Positions 16,482 through 24,963 of a stretch of 64,000 nucleotides of DNA are shown piece by piece. Positions within the stretch are counted from its first letter, which is position 1; the number at the start of each line of letters is the position of its first letter. The position numbers and the translations under genes were made by a program. The notes below the pieces were generated by a model. That model worked only from the letters and a program-made list of their open reading frames with translations. It searched no databases and was not told the DNA's origin. The stretch is from contig NZ_CP083350.1 of the NCBI RefSeq assembly GCF_020035535.1, positions 2,428,501 to 2,492,500 of the forward strand, given 5' to 3'. The stretch is from Ensifer adhaerens (lineage in GTDB: Bacteria; Pseudomonadota; Alphaproteobacteria; Rhizobiales; Rhizobiaceae).

Positions 16482-17996
16482 ATGCATAAGCTTGCGACCG
16501 CAGGAGGAGGCGAGAAGCCGCTTCTGTCCTTGCGCGACATCAACATGACCTTCGGTGGCGTCCGGGCCCTCAAGAATGTGAGCTTCGACGTTCGCCCCGG
16601 CGAGGTTCATTGCCTGGCCGGCGAAAACGGCTGCGGCAAGAGCACGCTGATCAAGATTATCACCGGCGTTTACCGCCCCGCCGATGGCGCCTCGATCGAA
16701 TTCGATGGCGAAACCTATTCCCACATGTCGCCAGTGACCGCACAGGATCGCGGTATCCAGGTGATCTGGCAGGACCTGGCGCTGTTTCCCGAAATGAGCG
16801 TCGCCGAAAACATCGCCTTCCAGACAGTGCTCGGCCGCTGGCCGAAACTGGTCGATTATGGCCGAATGCGCAAGATCGCCAAGGACGCGCTCGCCCGCCT
16901 CGGCGTGACGCTCGATGTCGATCTACCGCTCAAGGAATATGCGATTGCCCAGCGCCAGATCGTCGCGATCGCCCGGGCGCTTGTGGGTGAAGCGAGGCTC
17001 GTCTTCATGGACGAGCCGACCGCGTCGCTGACGCAATCGGAAACCGACCATCTGCTCGATATCGTCCGCGGGCTCTCCGCCTCCGGCGTCGCCGTCGTCT
17101 TCGTCAGCCACCGGCTTGCCGAGGTGCTGGAGATTTCAAGCCGCATCACGGTATTGCGCGATGGTGCGCTGGTCGGCGTCTACCCCGCCGCCGGCATGAC
17201 CCAGTCGCGCATCACCGAGCTGATGACCGGCAAGACCTTCGACCAGCAGGTGCGGGCAAAGTCGCGCGACGGCCAACCCGTCGTGCTCGATGTGAAGGGC
17301 CTTTCCCGCCCTGGACAGTTCGAGGATATCTCGCTCACCGTGCGCCGCGGCGAAACGCTGGGGATTACCGGCCTGCTCGGCGCCGGGCGCACCGAACTGG
17401 CGCTGACGCTCTTCGGCATGCTGAAGCCGGCATCCGGCACCATTGCGCTCGATGGCCAGTCGGTCCGCTTCTCATCCAACCGCGATGCGATCGCGGCCGG
17501 GGTCGCCTACCTCTCCGAGGACCGGTTGTCGCTCGGCCTCATCCAGCCCCAGTCGATTGCCGACAACCTCGTCATCAGCTCGCTCGACAAGATCCTTTCA
17601 GGCGGTCTAGTCTCGGAAGAGCGCAAGCGCAGCCTTGTCGCCCGCTGGATCGCCGATCTCGGCGTCAAGATCGGCCTGCAGCAGGATGCGATCTCAACGC
17701 TTTCCGGCGGCAACCAGCAGCGCGTGGCGATCGCCAAGTGGCTCGCGACCGATCCGAAGCTCCTGATCCTCGATGCGCCGACCGTCGGCGTCGACGTTGG
17801 CGCACGTGCCGGCATCTTCGACATCGTCGCGCGGCTCGCAGAAACCGGGCTTGCGATCATCCTGATCTCCGACGAGGTGCCGGAGGTCTACTTCAACGCC
17901 GACCGCGTGCTGCACATGGCGCAGGGCCGCATCGTCGGCAGCTACGATCCGCGCACATCCTCGCTCGCCGACATCGAAGGAGCGGTCTATGCGTAG
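16482..17996 (+). CDS. Sugar ABC importer ATPase, two-cassette (RbsA-like)
   Basis: A 504-residue protein with two ABC cassettes in tandem, the architecture of RbsA, XylG and related sugar importers. The first cassette has Walker A GENGCGKST (about residues 46-54) and Walker B LVFMDEPTAS. The second has the usual degenerate P-loop, TGLLGAGRTEL, and a clear signature LSGGNQQRVAIAKW. It is preceded by the binding-protein gene and its last 8 bases overlap the first permease gene, so the importer subunits are co-translated. Confidence 0.92.
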   Translation: MHKLATAGGGEKPLLSLRDINMTFGGVRALKNVSFDVRPGEVHCLAGENGCGKSTLIKIITGVYRPADGASIEFDGETYSHMSPVTAQDRGIQVIWQDLALFPEMSVAENIAFQTVLGRWPKLVDYGRMRKIAKDALARLGVTLDVDLPLKEYAIAQRQIVAIARALVGEARLVFMDEPTASLTQSETDHLLDIVRGLSASGVAVVFVSHRLAEVLEISSRITVLRDGALVGVYPAAGMTQSRITELMTGKTFDQQVRAKSRDGQPVVLDVKGLSRPGQFEDISLTVRRGETLGITGLLGAGRTELALTLFGMLKPASGTIALDGQSVRFSSNRDAIAAGVAYLSEDRLSLGLIQPQSIADNLVISSLDKILSGGLVSEERKRSLVARWIADLGVKIGLQQDAISTLSGGNQQRVAIAKWLATDPKLLILDAPTVGVDVGARAGIFDIVARLAETGLAIILISDEVPEVYFNADRVLHMAQGRIVGSYDPRTSSLADIEGAVYA

Positions 17997-18990
17997 CTTC
18001 GTCCGCACCCACGCGACGGAAGTGTCGCTGCTTGCCGTCATCATCGCGATCAGCGCCGTGCTGTCGGTCTCGACCGCCAACTTCTTCTCGCTCGGCAACG
18101 CATTTGACCTGCTGAACATCAGCTCGGTCAACATCATCTTCGCCGTCGGGCTGCTCGTCGTACTGATTGCCGGTGGCATCGATATCTCCTTCGCCGTCGC
18201 CGCCTCGGTCGTGCAATACGGCACGGCCATTGCTCTTGGATGGATTGGCGGCGGAGGTTGGATCTCGGGGCTCCTGATCGCGGGCTCGCTCGGCATCCTG
18301 CTCGGCGCAATCAACGCCTTCCTGATCCATCGCTTCCGGGTGATCTCGATCGTTGCGACGATCTCCACCTTCAACATCTATTTCGGCCTGTTGATGTTCT
18401 TTACCAAGGGCGTGTCGATCTACGACCTGCCGGATTGGCTGACGGATCGCGTCATCCTGTTCGAACACGAAATGCCTGACGGAACCTGGATCGAGATCAC
18501 GCTTCCCGTGCTGGTGATGGTGTTCTGCGTTGTCGCCACCTGGGTGCTGATCACCCGCACCACGACTGGCCGCCAGCTCTATGCCTTTGGCGACAATCCG
18601 GAGGGCGCTCGCCGCTTCGGCATCAATATCGGCGCCATGCAGATCATCGCCTTCGGCTGGCTCGGTCTGATGGCCGGCATCGGTGGACTGATCCAGGTCC
18701 ATTACGCCCAGGAGGTGGTGCCGAACGCGCTTTATGGACGGGAACTCGACGTATTGGCGGCGGTCGTGCTCGGCGGCGCGCGGCTTGGCGGCGGCAAGGG
18801 GTCGGTGTTCGGCTGCGTGCTCGGGGTGCTCCTCATCTCGATCACCCAGAACGGTCTCAACCTGATGGGGGTCTCGCCCTTTGCCTTCAAGATGATCATC
18901 GGCGCCATCATCCTCATCGCAATCACACTCTCCAACACCGGCATCGAAAAGCTGTTGCCCTTCGTCAGCCAGAAAGGAGCCGGACGATGA
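17989..18990 (+). CDS. Sugar ABC importer permease 1 (RbsC-like)
   Basis: A 333-residue inner-membrane permease of the BPD_transp_2 family with eight to ten hydrophobic segments. The conserved RbsC region near the C-terminus (VLAAVVLGGARLGGGKGSVFG) is intact. It starts at an ATG 8 bases inside the ATPase gene. Together with the next gene it forms a heteromeric pore, as in rhamnose- and autoinducer-2-type systems that have two distinct permeases. Confidence 0.9.
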   Translation: MRSFVRTHATEVSLLAVIIAISAVLSVSTANFFSLGNAFDLLNISSVNIIFAVGLLVVLIAGGIDISFAVAASVVQYGTAIALGWIGGGGWISGLLIAGSLGILLGAINAFLIHRFRVISIVATISTFNIYFGLLMFFTKGVSIYDLPDWLTDRVILFEHEMPDGTWIEITLPVLVMVFCVVATWVLITRTTTGRQLYAFGDNPEGARRFGINIGAMQIIAFGWLGLMAGIGGLIQVHYAQEVVPNALYGRELDVLAAVVLGGARLGGGKGSVFGCVLGVLLISITQNGLNLMGVSPFAFKMIIGAIILIAITLSNTGIEKLLPFVSQKGAGR

Positions 18991-19985
18991 GTGCGATCGT
19001 CGAACGCGTGAAGACCCTCATCGGCCCGGAAATGGCCGGGCCGGGGCTGGCTTTCCTCGCCGTGGTGCTGGTCTTCGGCATCGCCTCGCCGCAATTCCTG
19101 AGCGCCGCCACCTTCGGCTCGGTCGCCTTCCAGCTTCCGGAACTCGGCCTGCTGACGCTGGCGATGCTGCTGCCGATCCTCACCGGCGGTCTCAATCTCG
19201 CAATCACCTTCACGGCCAACATCGCCGGGCTGACGCTCGCCTGGGTGCTGCAGGCCAATGGCGGGGTGGATGCCGGCCCCGGAGCTTTCCTGCTCGGTTC
19301 GGCGCTCGCCATTCTCGTTGGGGCGGCGAGCGGCGTGATCATGGGACTGGTGATCGCCTTTACCCGCGCGCATCCGATTCTCGTTTCGCTGTCGATGATG
19401 ATCTTCCTGCGCGGCCTCGGAGAGTTCCTGACGCGCGGCGGCGACGTATCCGGCTTTCCGGCCTTCCTCGGTCCGCTCGGTCACGGCTCGTTTATCGGCG
19501 TGCCGATCCCGCTCATCGTTTTTATCGTCTGCGTGCTCGCCTGGAACGTGCTGCTCACCCGCACGAAGCTCGGCTTCAGCACCTATATAGTCGGCTCCAA
19601 CCTCGAGGCGACGCGCTATTCCGGCATCAACACCCGCAAGGTGATCGTGCTGGTCTATGCGCTTTCGGGCGCCATGTGCGCGATTGCCGGCATCATCATG
19701 CTGGCCCGCTTCAACTCCGTGCGCATCGGCCACGGCGAAAGCTACCTGCTGATCACGGTGCTCGCCTGCTTCTTGGGCGGCGTCAATCCGTTCGGCGGTT
19801 TCGGCCGGGTCATTCCCGTCTTCGTCGCCCTGGTGGTGCTGCAGCTTCTTTCTTCGGGGCTGAACCTCATCGGCGCCAACCAGCATCTGGCGACCGCCGT
19901 CTGGGGGCTGCTGCTCGCCGGCGTCATGGTGCTGCGCTTCGTCGCGACCAAGTTCAAGATTTCATTTGTCAGAAAGGAAACATGA
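18987..19985 (+). CDS. Sugar ABC importer permease 2 (RbsC-like)
   Basis: A 332-residue permease homologous to the preceding one, overlapping it by ATGA. It carries PILTGGLNLAITFTANIAGL in the N-terminal half and a weaker RbsC signature (VLACFLGGVNPFGGFGRVIP) in the C-terminal half. The stop overlaps the start of the epimerase gene, so uptake and the first catabolic enzyme are translated together. Confidence 0.9.
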   Translation: MSAIVERVKTLIGPEMAGPGLAFLAVVLVFGIASPQFLSAATFGSVAFQLPELGLLTLAMLLPILTGGLNLAITFTANIAGLTLAWVLQANGGVDAGPGAFLLGSALAILVGAASGVIMGLVIAFTRAHPILVSLSMMIFLRGLGEFLTRGGDVSGFPAFLGPLGHGSFIGVPIPLIVFIVCVLAWNVLLTRTKLGFSTYIVGSNLEATRYSGINTRKVIVLVYALSGAMCAIAGIIMLARFNSVRIGHGESYLLITVLACFLGGVNPFGGFGRVIPVFVALVVLQLLSSGLNLIGANQHLATAVWGLLLAGVMVLRFVATKFKISFVRKET

Positions 19986-20836
19986 CCATGCAGGGTTTTG
20001 GCGTCCATACGAGCATGTGGACCATGAATTGGGATCGTCCCGGCGCCGAGCGCGCGGTGGCTGCGGCGGTAAAGTATGGGGTCGATTTCATTGAGATCCC
20101 GATGCTCAATCCGCCGGCGGTCGATACCGCTCATACCAAGGCGCTGCTCGAGAAGCACAAGCTGCGCGCCGTCTGCTCGCTCGGCCTGCCGGAGCGCGCC
20201 TGGGCGTCCGTCCGCCCCGATGCGGCGATCGAGCATCTGAAGGTGGCGATCGACAAGACGGCCGACCTCGGCGGCGAGGCGCTTTCCGGCGTGATCTACG
20301 GCGGCATCGGCGAGCGCACCGGTGTGCCGCCGACCGAAGCCGAGTATGACAACATCGCGCGGGTGCTTCAGGCCGCCGCCAGGCACGCCAAGACGCGCGG
20401 CATTGAGCTAGGCGTCGAGGCGGTCAACCGCTACGAGAACCACCTGATCAACACCGGCTGGCAAGCCGTCGACATGATCAAGCGGGTTGGTGCCGACAAT
20501 GTCTTCGTGCATCTCGATACCTACCACATGAATATCGAGGAAAAAGGCGTCGGCACCGGCATCCTCGATGCGCGCGATTTCATCAAATATATCCACCTGT
20601 CCGAAAGCGATCGCGGCACGCCGGGCTACGGCAACTGCGCCTGGGACGAGATCTTCGCGACGCTGGCTGCGATCGGCTTCAAGGGTGGTCTGGCGATGGA
20701 GAGCTTCATCAACATGCCGCCGGAAGTGGCCTATGGCCTCGCCGTCTGGCGGCCGGTCGCCAAGGACGAGGAGGAAGTCATGGGCAATGGCCTGCCGTTC
20801 CTGCGCAACAAGGCGAAGCAATACGGGTTGATCTAG
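19982..20836 (+). CDS. Ketose 3-epimerase-like TIM-barrel enzyme (D-tagatose/D-allulose 3-epimerase family)
   Basis: A 284-residue TIM-barrel protein of the sugar phosphate isomerase/epimerase superfamily. It matches the ketose 3-epimerases at the metal and catalytic sites: Glu146 in VEAVNRYENH, Asp179 in HLDTYHMNIEE, His205 in YIHLSESDRG and Glu240 in AMESF. All four are offset by the same four residues from the metal ligands I recall for Agrobacterium D-psicose 3-epimerase (150, 183, 209, 244). The expected reaction is reversible inversion at C3 of a free ketose with a divalent metal. The ATG at 19982 follows AAAGGAAAC. The kinase and aldolase follow in the operon. Confidence 0.8.
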   Translation: MTMQGFGVHTSMWTMNWDRPGAERAVAAAVKYGVDFIEIPMLNPPAVDTAHTKALLEKHKLRAVCSLGLPERAWASVRPDAAIEHLKVAIDKTADLGGEALSGVIYGGIGERTGVPPTEAEYDNIARVLQAAARHAKTRGIELGVEAVNRYENHLINTGWQAVDMIKRVGADNVFVHLDTYHMNIEEKGVGTGILDARDFIKYIHLSESDRGTPGYGNCAWDEIFATLAAIGFKGGLAMESFINMPPEVAYGLAVWRPVAKDEEEVMGNGLPFLRNKAKQYGLI

Positions 20837-20841
20837 GGAAG

Positions 20842-20855
20842 GGCGCTTCGGCGCC
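20842..20855 (+). other. Small TTCG-loop hairpin between epimerase and kinase genes
   Basis: GGCGC-TTCG-GCGCC is a 5-bp stem with an exceptionally stable TTCG tetraloop, 6 bp after the epimerase stop. There is no T-tract. It may cap the upstream message or modulate read-through to the kinase gene. Confidence 0.45.
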
Positions 20856-20884
20856 TGACCCTGTTGACGGTGGAGGCTCGCGAG

Positions 20885-22354
20885 ATGTCATTCAAGGCAG
20901 ACGACGAAACCGCTAGGGTGGCCGTACTCGATGTCGGCAAGACCAATGTGAAGCTGAATGCGGTCACGGCCGATGGCGTCGTCCTGGAAACGCTGAGCGT
21001 TGCCAATCCGGTGCTGCCGGGGCCGCCCTGGCGGCATCACGATCTCGAAAGCCTCGGCGGATGGATTTTCTCCAGTCTAGCGGCACTCGCCACCCGCCAC
21101 CCGCTGCAAACCTTCGTCGCCGCCGGTCATGGGTCCGGCGGCGTCCTCGTCGGCGATGACCCGGACGCAACAGCCGGTGCCGCCCTGCCGATGATCGACT
21201 ACGAACAGCCGCTGCCGGAGGCGATCCGGCAAGGCTACGCGCCGCTTGCCGGGTCCTTCTTCGATCGCGGCAGCGCGATGATGCACAGCGCCACCCACCA
21301 GGCGCGCCAGCTCTACTGGATGCAGGAGCACGCGCCGGATGCAGTCGCCGCCGCGCGCTGGTATCTCGGCCTGCCGCAATATTGGGCCTGGCGTCTGTCC
21401 GGCGTCGCGACGTCCGAGGCGAGCCTTCTCGGCGCGCAATCGCATCTCTGGAACGTCGCCGAACGTCGCTTTGCGCCCATCGTCGGTGCGCGCGGCTGGC
21501 AACGGCTGATGCCGGATTTCGCTGATGCCTGGCAGGTTCTCGGCTCCGTGCGCCCGGAGCTCGCCCGCCGCTACGGGCTACCGGAGGAACTGCGTGTGCT
21601 GGCGGGTGGCCACGACAGCAGCCTCAATCACTATCGCTATCACGCAGCCGGCCTCGGCGATTTCATTGTCGTTTCCACCGGTACGTGGATCGTCGGCTTT
21701 TCCGGCCGCACACCGCTCGACCGGCTCGACGAGCATCGCGGCATGACACTGAACAGCGATGTTTTCGGCAACCCGCTCGGTGGGGTGCTTACCATGGGCG
21801 GGCGCGAATTTTCGCATGTGGCGGGTACGGCACCTTCGGCGGCTCCCGTTCCGGACGACGTCGTGCTCGGGCTGATCGCCAAGCGCACCATGGCCTTGCC
21901 GTCCTTCGGCGACGACGACGGTCTCTTTCCGGGAAGCGCCGGACGCGGCCGTATCGGCGGGCCGCCGGCGGAGACACCGGTCGAACGCAAGGCGCTGGCG
22001 CTGCTTTATTGTGCCTTGCTGACAGTGGAATGCGTCGAGGCATTGGGGCCGGGGCCGCTGGTCGTGCTCGACGGAAGCTTCCTGCGCGATCCCCTCTATG
22101 CCCGTCTCGTCGCGGCGCTCATGCCGAGCCGGCGGGTGCGCTTCAATCTCGACGCCTACGGCGTGGCTTCCGGTGCCGCACTCCTTGCAGGGGAGGGCCG
22201 GCGCAAGGGGCCGGCGCCGCTCTCGCTCGCCGATCCCGGTGACATCTCGCATCTATCGCCAGCGGTTGCCGTTTACGCGCCGCAATGGCGGGCCCGTGCG
22301 CGCGCCGGGCACAACAGTGGTTTCAGTCGCGACTTCGAAAGGACATATCGATGA
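20885..22354 (+). CDS. FGGY-family carbohydrate kinase
   Basis: A 489-residue sugar kinase. The N-terminal phosphate-binding loop is VLDVGKTNVKLNAV, a variant in which the usual DxGTTxxK is DVGKTNVK. The central part has HDSSLNHYRYHAAG and STGTWIVGFSG, and the C-terminal half has VVLDGSFLRDPLYARLV. The K-T-N version resembles the rhamnulokinase/fuculokinase-like branch of FGGY kinases. It should phosphorylate the ketose made by the preceding epimerase, probably at O1 since a fuculose-phosphate-type aldolase follows. The ATG at 20885 has GGAGG 8 nt upstream; its stop overlaps the aldolase start. Confidence 0.85.
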   Translation: MSFKADDETARVAVLDVGKTNVKLNAVTADGVVLETLSVANPVLPGPPWRHHDLESLGGWIFSSLAALATRHPLQTFVAAGHGSGGVLVGDDPDATAGAALPMIDYEQPLPEAIRQGYAPLAGSFFDRGSAMMHSATHQARQLYWMQEHAPDAVAAARWYLGLPQYWAWRLSGVATSEASLLGAQSHLWNVAERRFAPIVGARGWQRLMPDFADAWQVLGSVRPELARRYGLPEELRVLAGGHDSSLNHYRYHAAGLGDFIVVSTGTWIVGFSGRTPLDRLDEHRGMTLNSDVFGNPLGGVLTMGGREFSHVAGTAPSAAPVPDDVVLGLIAKRTMALPSFGDDDGLFPGSAGRGRIGGPPAETPVERKALALLYCALLTVECVEALGPGPLVVLDGSFLRDPLYARLVAALMPSRRVRFNLDAYGVASGAALLAGEGRRKGPAPLSLADPGDISHLSPAVAVYAPQWRARARAGHNSGFSRDFERTYR

Positions 22355-23046
22355 CCAAGACCGACATACTCTCGCTCCGCCGCGAGATGGTGGACATCTG
22401 CCGCCGGATGAATTCGAGTGGCATCAACCAGGGCACTGCGGGCAACATTTCGGTGCGCACCGAAACCGGCTTCCTGATCACGCCGTCGTCGCTGCCCTAT
22501 GAGACGATGCGGCCCGAAGACCTTGTCGAAATGGACTTCGACGGCACCTATGCCGGCCTTCGCCCGTCGTCCGAATGGCGGTTCCACCGTGATATCCTGA
22601 GGGAGCGCGCGGATATCAACGTCGTGCTGCATTGCCACTCGGTCTATGCGACGACGCTTGCCTGTCATCACAAGACCATTCCAAGTTTCCACTACATGAC
22701 CGGCATTGCCGGCGGCACGACGATCCGCTGCGCCGAATATGCGACCTTCGGTACCCAGGCGCTCTCCGACAATGCGCTGGTGGCGCTCAAGGACCGTACC
22801 GCCTGTCTGCTCGGCCAGCACGGCCAGATCTCGCTCGGCAAGACGCTGGAATCCGCCCTGTGGCTGGCGATCGAGATCGAAACCCTGTCGCGCATGTATG
22901 TCCAGGCGTTGACGCTCGGCGAGCCGCCGGTTCTGTCCGACGACGAGATGGAGCGGGTTATCGCCCAGATGCGCCGCATGAGCTACGGCCAGGCGCCGGA
23001 TGGCGAGGGCGTCAACGACGTGGCCCGTCCCCGCGCTGCCGTCTAG
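22351..23046 (+). CDS. Class II (zinc) aldolase, L-fuculose-phosphate aldolase-like
   Basis: A 231-residue aldolase/adducin-family enzyme. Zinc and catalytic residues are in register with E. coli FucA: Glu75, His94 and His96 (LHCHSVYATT) and His157 (LLGQHGQI), against 73, 92, 94 and 155 as recalled. FucA-type enzymes cleave a ketose 1-phosphate to dihydroxyacetone phosphate plus an aldehyde. The ATG at 22351 overlaps the kinase stop (ATGA). In this operon it would split the product of the FGGY kinase. Confidence 0.85.
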   Translation: MTKTDILSLRREMVDICRRMNSSGINQGTAGNISVRTETGFLITPSSLPYETMRPEDLVEMDFDGTYAGLRPSSEWRFHRDILRERADINVVLHCHSVYATTLACHHKTIPSFHYMTGIAGGTTIRCAEYATFGTQALSDNALVALKDRTACLLGQHGQISLGKTLESALWLAIEIETLSRMYVQALTLGEPPVLSDDEMERVIAQMRRMSYGQAPDGEGVNDVARPRAAV

Positions 23047-23146
23047 GGCGCGTCCGGCCGCATCTGCTCAGGAGCCTTGTTCGACCGCGGTCGCAAAGGT
23101 ATCAGGAAGGATCAGTGCGGCGGATGCAAGGAGCGAGGTGCAGCCC

Positions 23147-23704
23147 ATGTCGAACGATCACGCGTCCGAGACTGGCATCCGCCTGGCATTCCCCGGTTCC
23201 ATTATCGTGATGGGTGTGTCGGGTACCGGCAAGACCTCGGTCGGCGAGGCCATTGCCGCCGCCTGCGGCTACCGTTTCGTCGAAGGTGACGCGCTGCATC
23301 CCGAGGAAAACATTCGCAAGATGTCGGCGGGCATCCCGCTTACCGATGCGGATCGCTGGCCGTGGCTGACGGAGATCTGCCGGCAGCTCGCGGCCGGCGA
23401 AGCGCCGCTCGTCGTCTCCTGCTCGGCACTGAAGCGCAGTTATCGCGATCTGCTGCGCGATTGTGCCGGTGGACCCGTCGCCTTCGTCTACCTGCACGGC
23501 GAACGCGATGTTCTCATCGGGCGGATGCAGCGCCGGACCGGACATTTCATGCCGGCTTCGCTGCTCGACACGCAGCTCGCGACGCTGGAAGACCCGGCCG
23601 GCGAGCCTTTGACCGTGACCGTGGACATCGCTCCGCCGCGGCCGGACGTGATCCATGCGGCACTTGCCGAGCTTGCGGGGCTGGGCGCCGCGGACGTTCG
23701 CTAG
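23147..23704 (+). CDS. Gluconokinase (GntK-like P-loop kinase)
   Basis: A 185-residue kinase of the GntK family. The P-loop GVSGTGKTS is at residues 23-31, followed by the family blocks FVEGDALHPEENIRKMSAGIPLTDADRWPWL, CSALKRSYRDLLR (residues near 98) and GHFMPASLLDTQLATLE. It makes 6-phosphogluconate from gluconate. The ATG at 23147 is supported by AGGAGCGAGG upstream; the frame extends to 23000 without support. It follows the aldolase with a 100-bp gap and is probably the last gene of the sugar operon, though nothing else here handles gluconate. Confidence 0.88.
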   Translation: MSNDHASETGIRLAFPGSIIVMGVSGTGKTSVGEAIAAACGYRFVEGDALHPEENIRKMSAGIPLTDADRWPWLTEICRQLAAGEAPLVVSCSALKRSYRDLLRDCAGGPVAFVYLHGERDVLIGRMQRRTGHFMPASLLDTQLATLEDPAGEPLTVTVDIAPPRPDVIHAALAELAGLGAADVR

Positions 23705-23843
23705 CGCCGAACAAGCCTTCAGGCGGTTCCTCAAAAGACCTGATCCCGCACATCGATGAAGCTGCGAGCCGCGGGCTCATTGCGTCGATGCCCCTATTCT
23801 TCTCGGGTTTTCGAAATGGGGTGAATCAACTAATGCTCAGCCC

Positions 23844-24854
23844 ATGACGCAAGGATATCTGATTCGGAGATTCGGCCTGCCTGAAGAGCGGCCGCGCCTT
23901 TCGAAAGGCTGGCATGCTCCCTTCGTGGTGGCAGCTTTGCTGGCGGCGACGGCGGCGATATCCGGTTGCACGACGCGCCAGGATGTCGGAACGCCGACCG
24001 GCAGCGTTATGGTTCCCCCGGAAAATGCGCTGATCCTGCCGCCGCCCGGCGGTCCGGCGGTCTTGAACGTCGTCGAGCGACGCCGCACCAATGCCATAGA
24101 GCAGGACATTTACCTCTACACCTCGGCGGCCACTCCGGGACAGAATGTGCTGCGCGCCAAGTTTTTCGGCCCGATGAACGCGCGGTTCGATCAGCAGAAT
24201 ACCAGCCGCTATGCTGGCATTCAGGACAACAGGATGATGGCCGAGGCGCGTCGGGCGCTGCCCGGCGTTCCCCTGTCGCTCAATCCCTATTTCCTCCAGA
24301 ACAATTACGGCCCATTCGGCTACGCCTACGGCCAGGGTCGGGCAGACGATGCCTGCATTTTCGCCTGGCAGCAGATCCGCCAGCAGGAAAATCACCGCTC
24401 TCCGCTCAAGGGCTACGGCACCATCCAGATCCGGTTGCGCTATTGCGCCGCCGGGGCGAGCGAGGCGGAACTCCTGTCGCCGGTCTACGGCTACACGATC
24501 ACCGGAACCTTCGGCGATCCGGCCTGGAACCCCTATGGAGCGCCACCGCCGGTGGAAGCCGGGCTCGGCCGTACCGGCAACCCGATCTACCGCAAGGAGC
24601 AGGCACCGAGCGAAACCGCGCCGGTGATCGTCACGACGCGCCAGGCACCGCCGGTCGTCCGCCGCGAGGTTCGTGTCGCGCCCGCAACGCAACAGGAAAA
24701 ACCGGTCGTCTCTTCAACGGCAGGCGCATCCATCCCGCTGCCGGGGCCGGACGGCACGGCAGCACTGCCTCAGCGTGCCGCAAAGACGGTGCCGTCCGTG
24801 ATCGTGCCCGCGCCGGCATGCGATGCGCAGCAGTCCGGAGGAGCGTGTCCTTAA
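23844..24854 (+). CDS. bcsN: Cellulose biosynthesis protein BcsN
   Basis: A 336-residue secreted or lipid-anchored protein of the BcsN family found with cellulose synthase in rhizobia and agrobacteria. A hydrophobic segment (about residues 25-39) ends in AISGC, a lipobox-like motif. Family blocks include YLYTSAATPGQNVLRAKFFGP and LNPYFLQNNYGPFGYAYGQ; the C-terminal third is Pro/Ala-rich. Its role in cellulose production is unknown in detail; in class III bcs operons it stands in the place where a BcsC-type porin is missing. The ATG at 23844 has no good ribosome site, so the start is uncertain. Confidence 0.85.
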   Translation: MTQGYLIRRFGLPEERPRLSKGWHAPFVVAALLAATAAISGCTTRQDVGTPTGSVMVPPENALILPPPGGPAVLNVVERRRTNAIEQDIYLYTSAATPGQNVLRAKFFGPMNARFDQQNTSRYAGIQDNRMMAEARRALPGVPLSLNPYFLQNNYGPFGYAYGQGRADDACIFAWQQIRQQENHRSPLKGYGTIQIRLRYCAAGASEAELLSPVYGYTITGTFGDPAWNPYGAPPPVEAGLGRTGNPIYRKEQAPSETAPVIVTTRQAPPVVRREVRVAPATQQEKPVVSSTAGASIPLPGPDGTAALPQRAAKTVPSVIVPAPACDAQQSGGACP

Positions 24855-24963
24855 TCGACTGCTAACCATCGGTTGCTAAGGGCTAGTGTAGATTGAGGAA
24901 ACTCGGTCGAAGGTAGGTTGAGCAATACCAGTGGCATGACGCCGAACGCTGGAAGGCAAATGT

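Noticed and set aside
15340..20836. Autoinducer-2 (Lsr) or L-rhamnose transport operon.
   Set aside because: The transporter layout is similar, but there is no LsrF/LsrG/LsrK pair and no rhamnose isomerase or RhaU mutarotase; the 3-epimerase and FucA-like aldolase point elsewhere.
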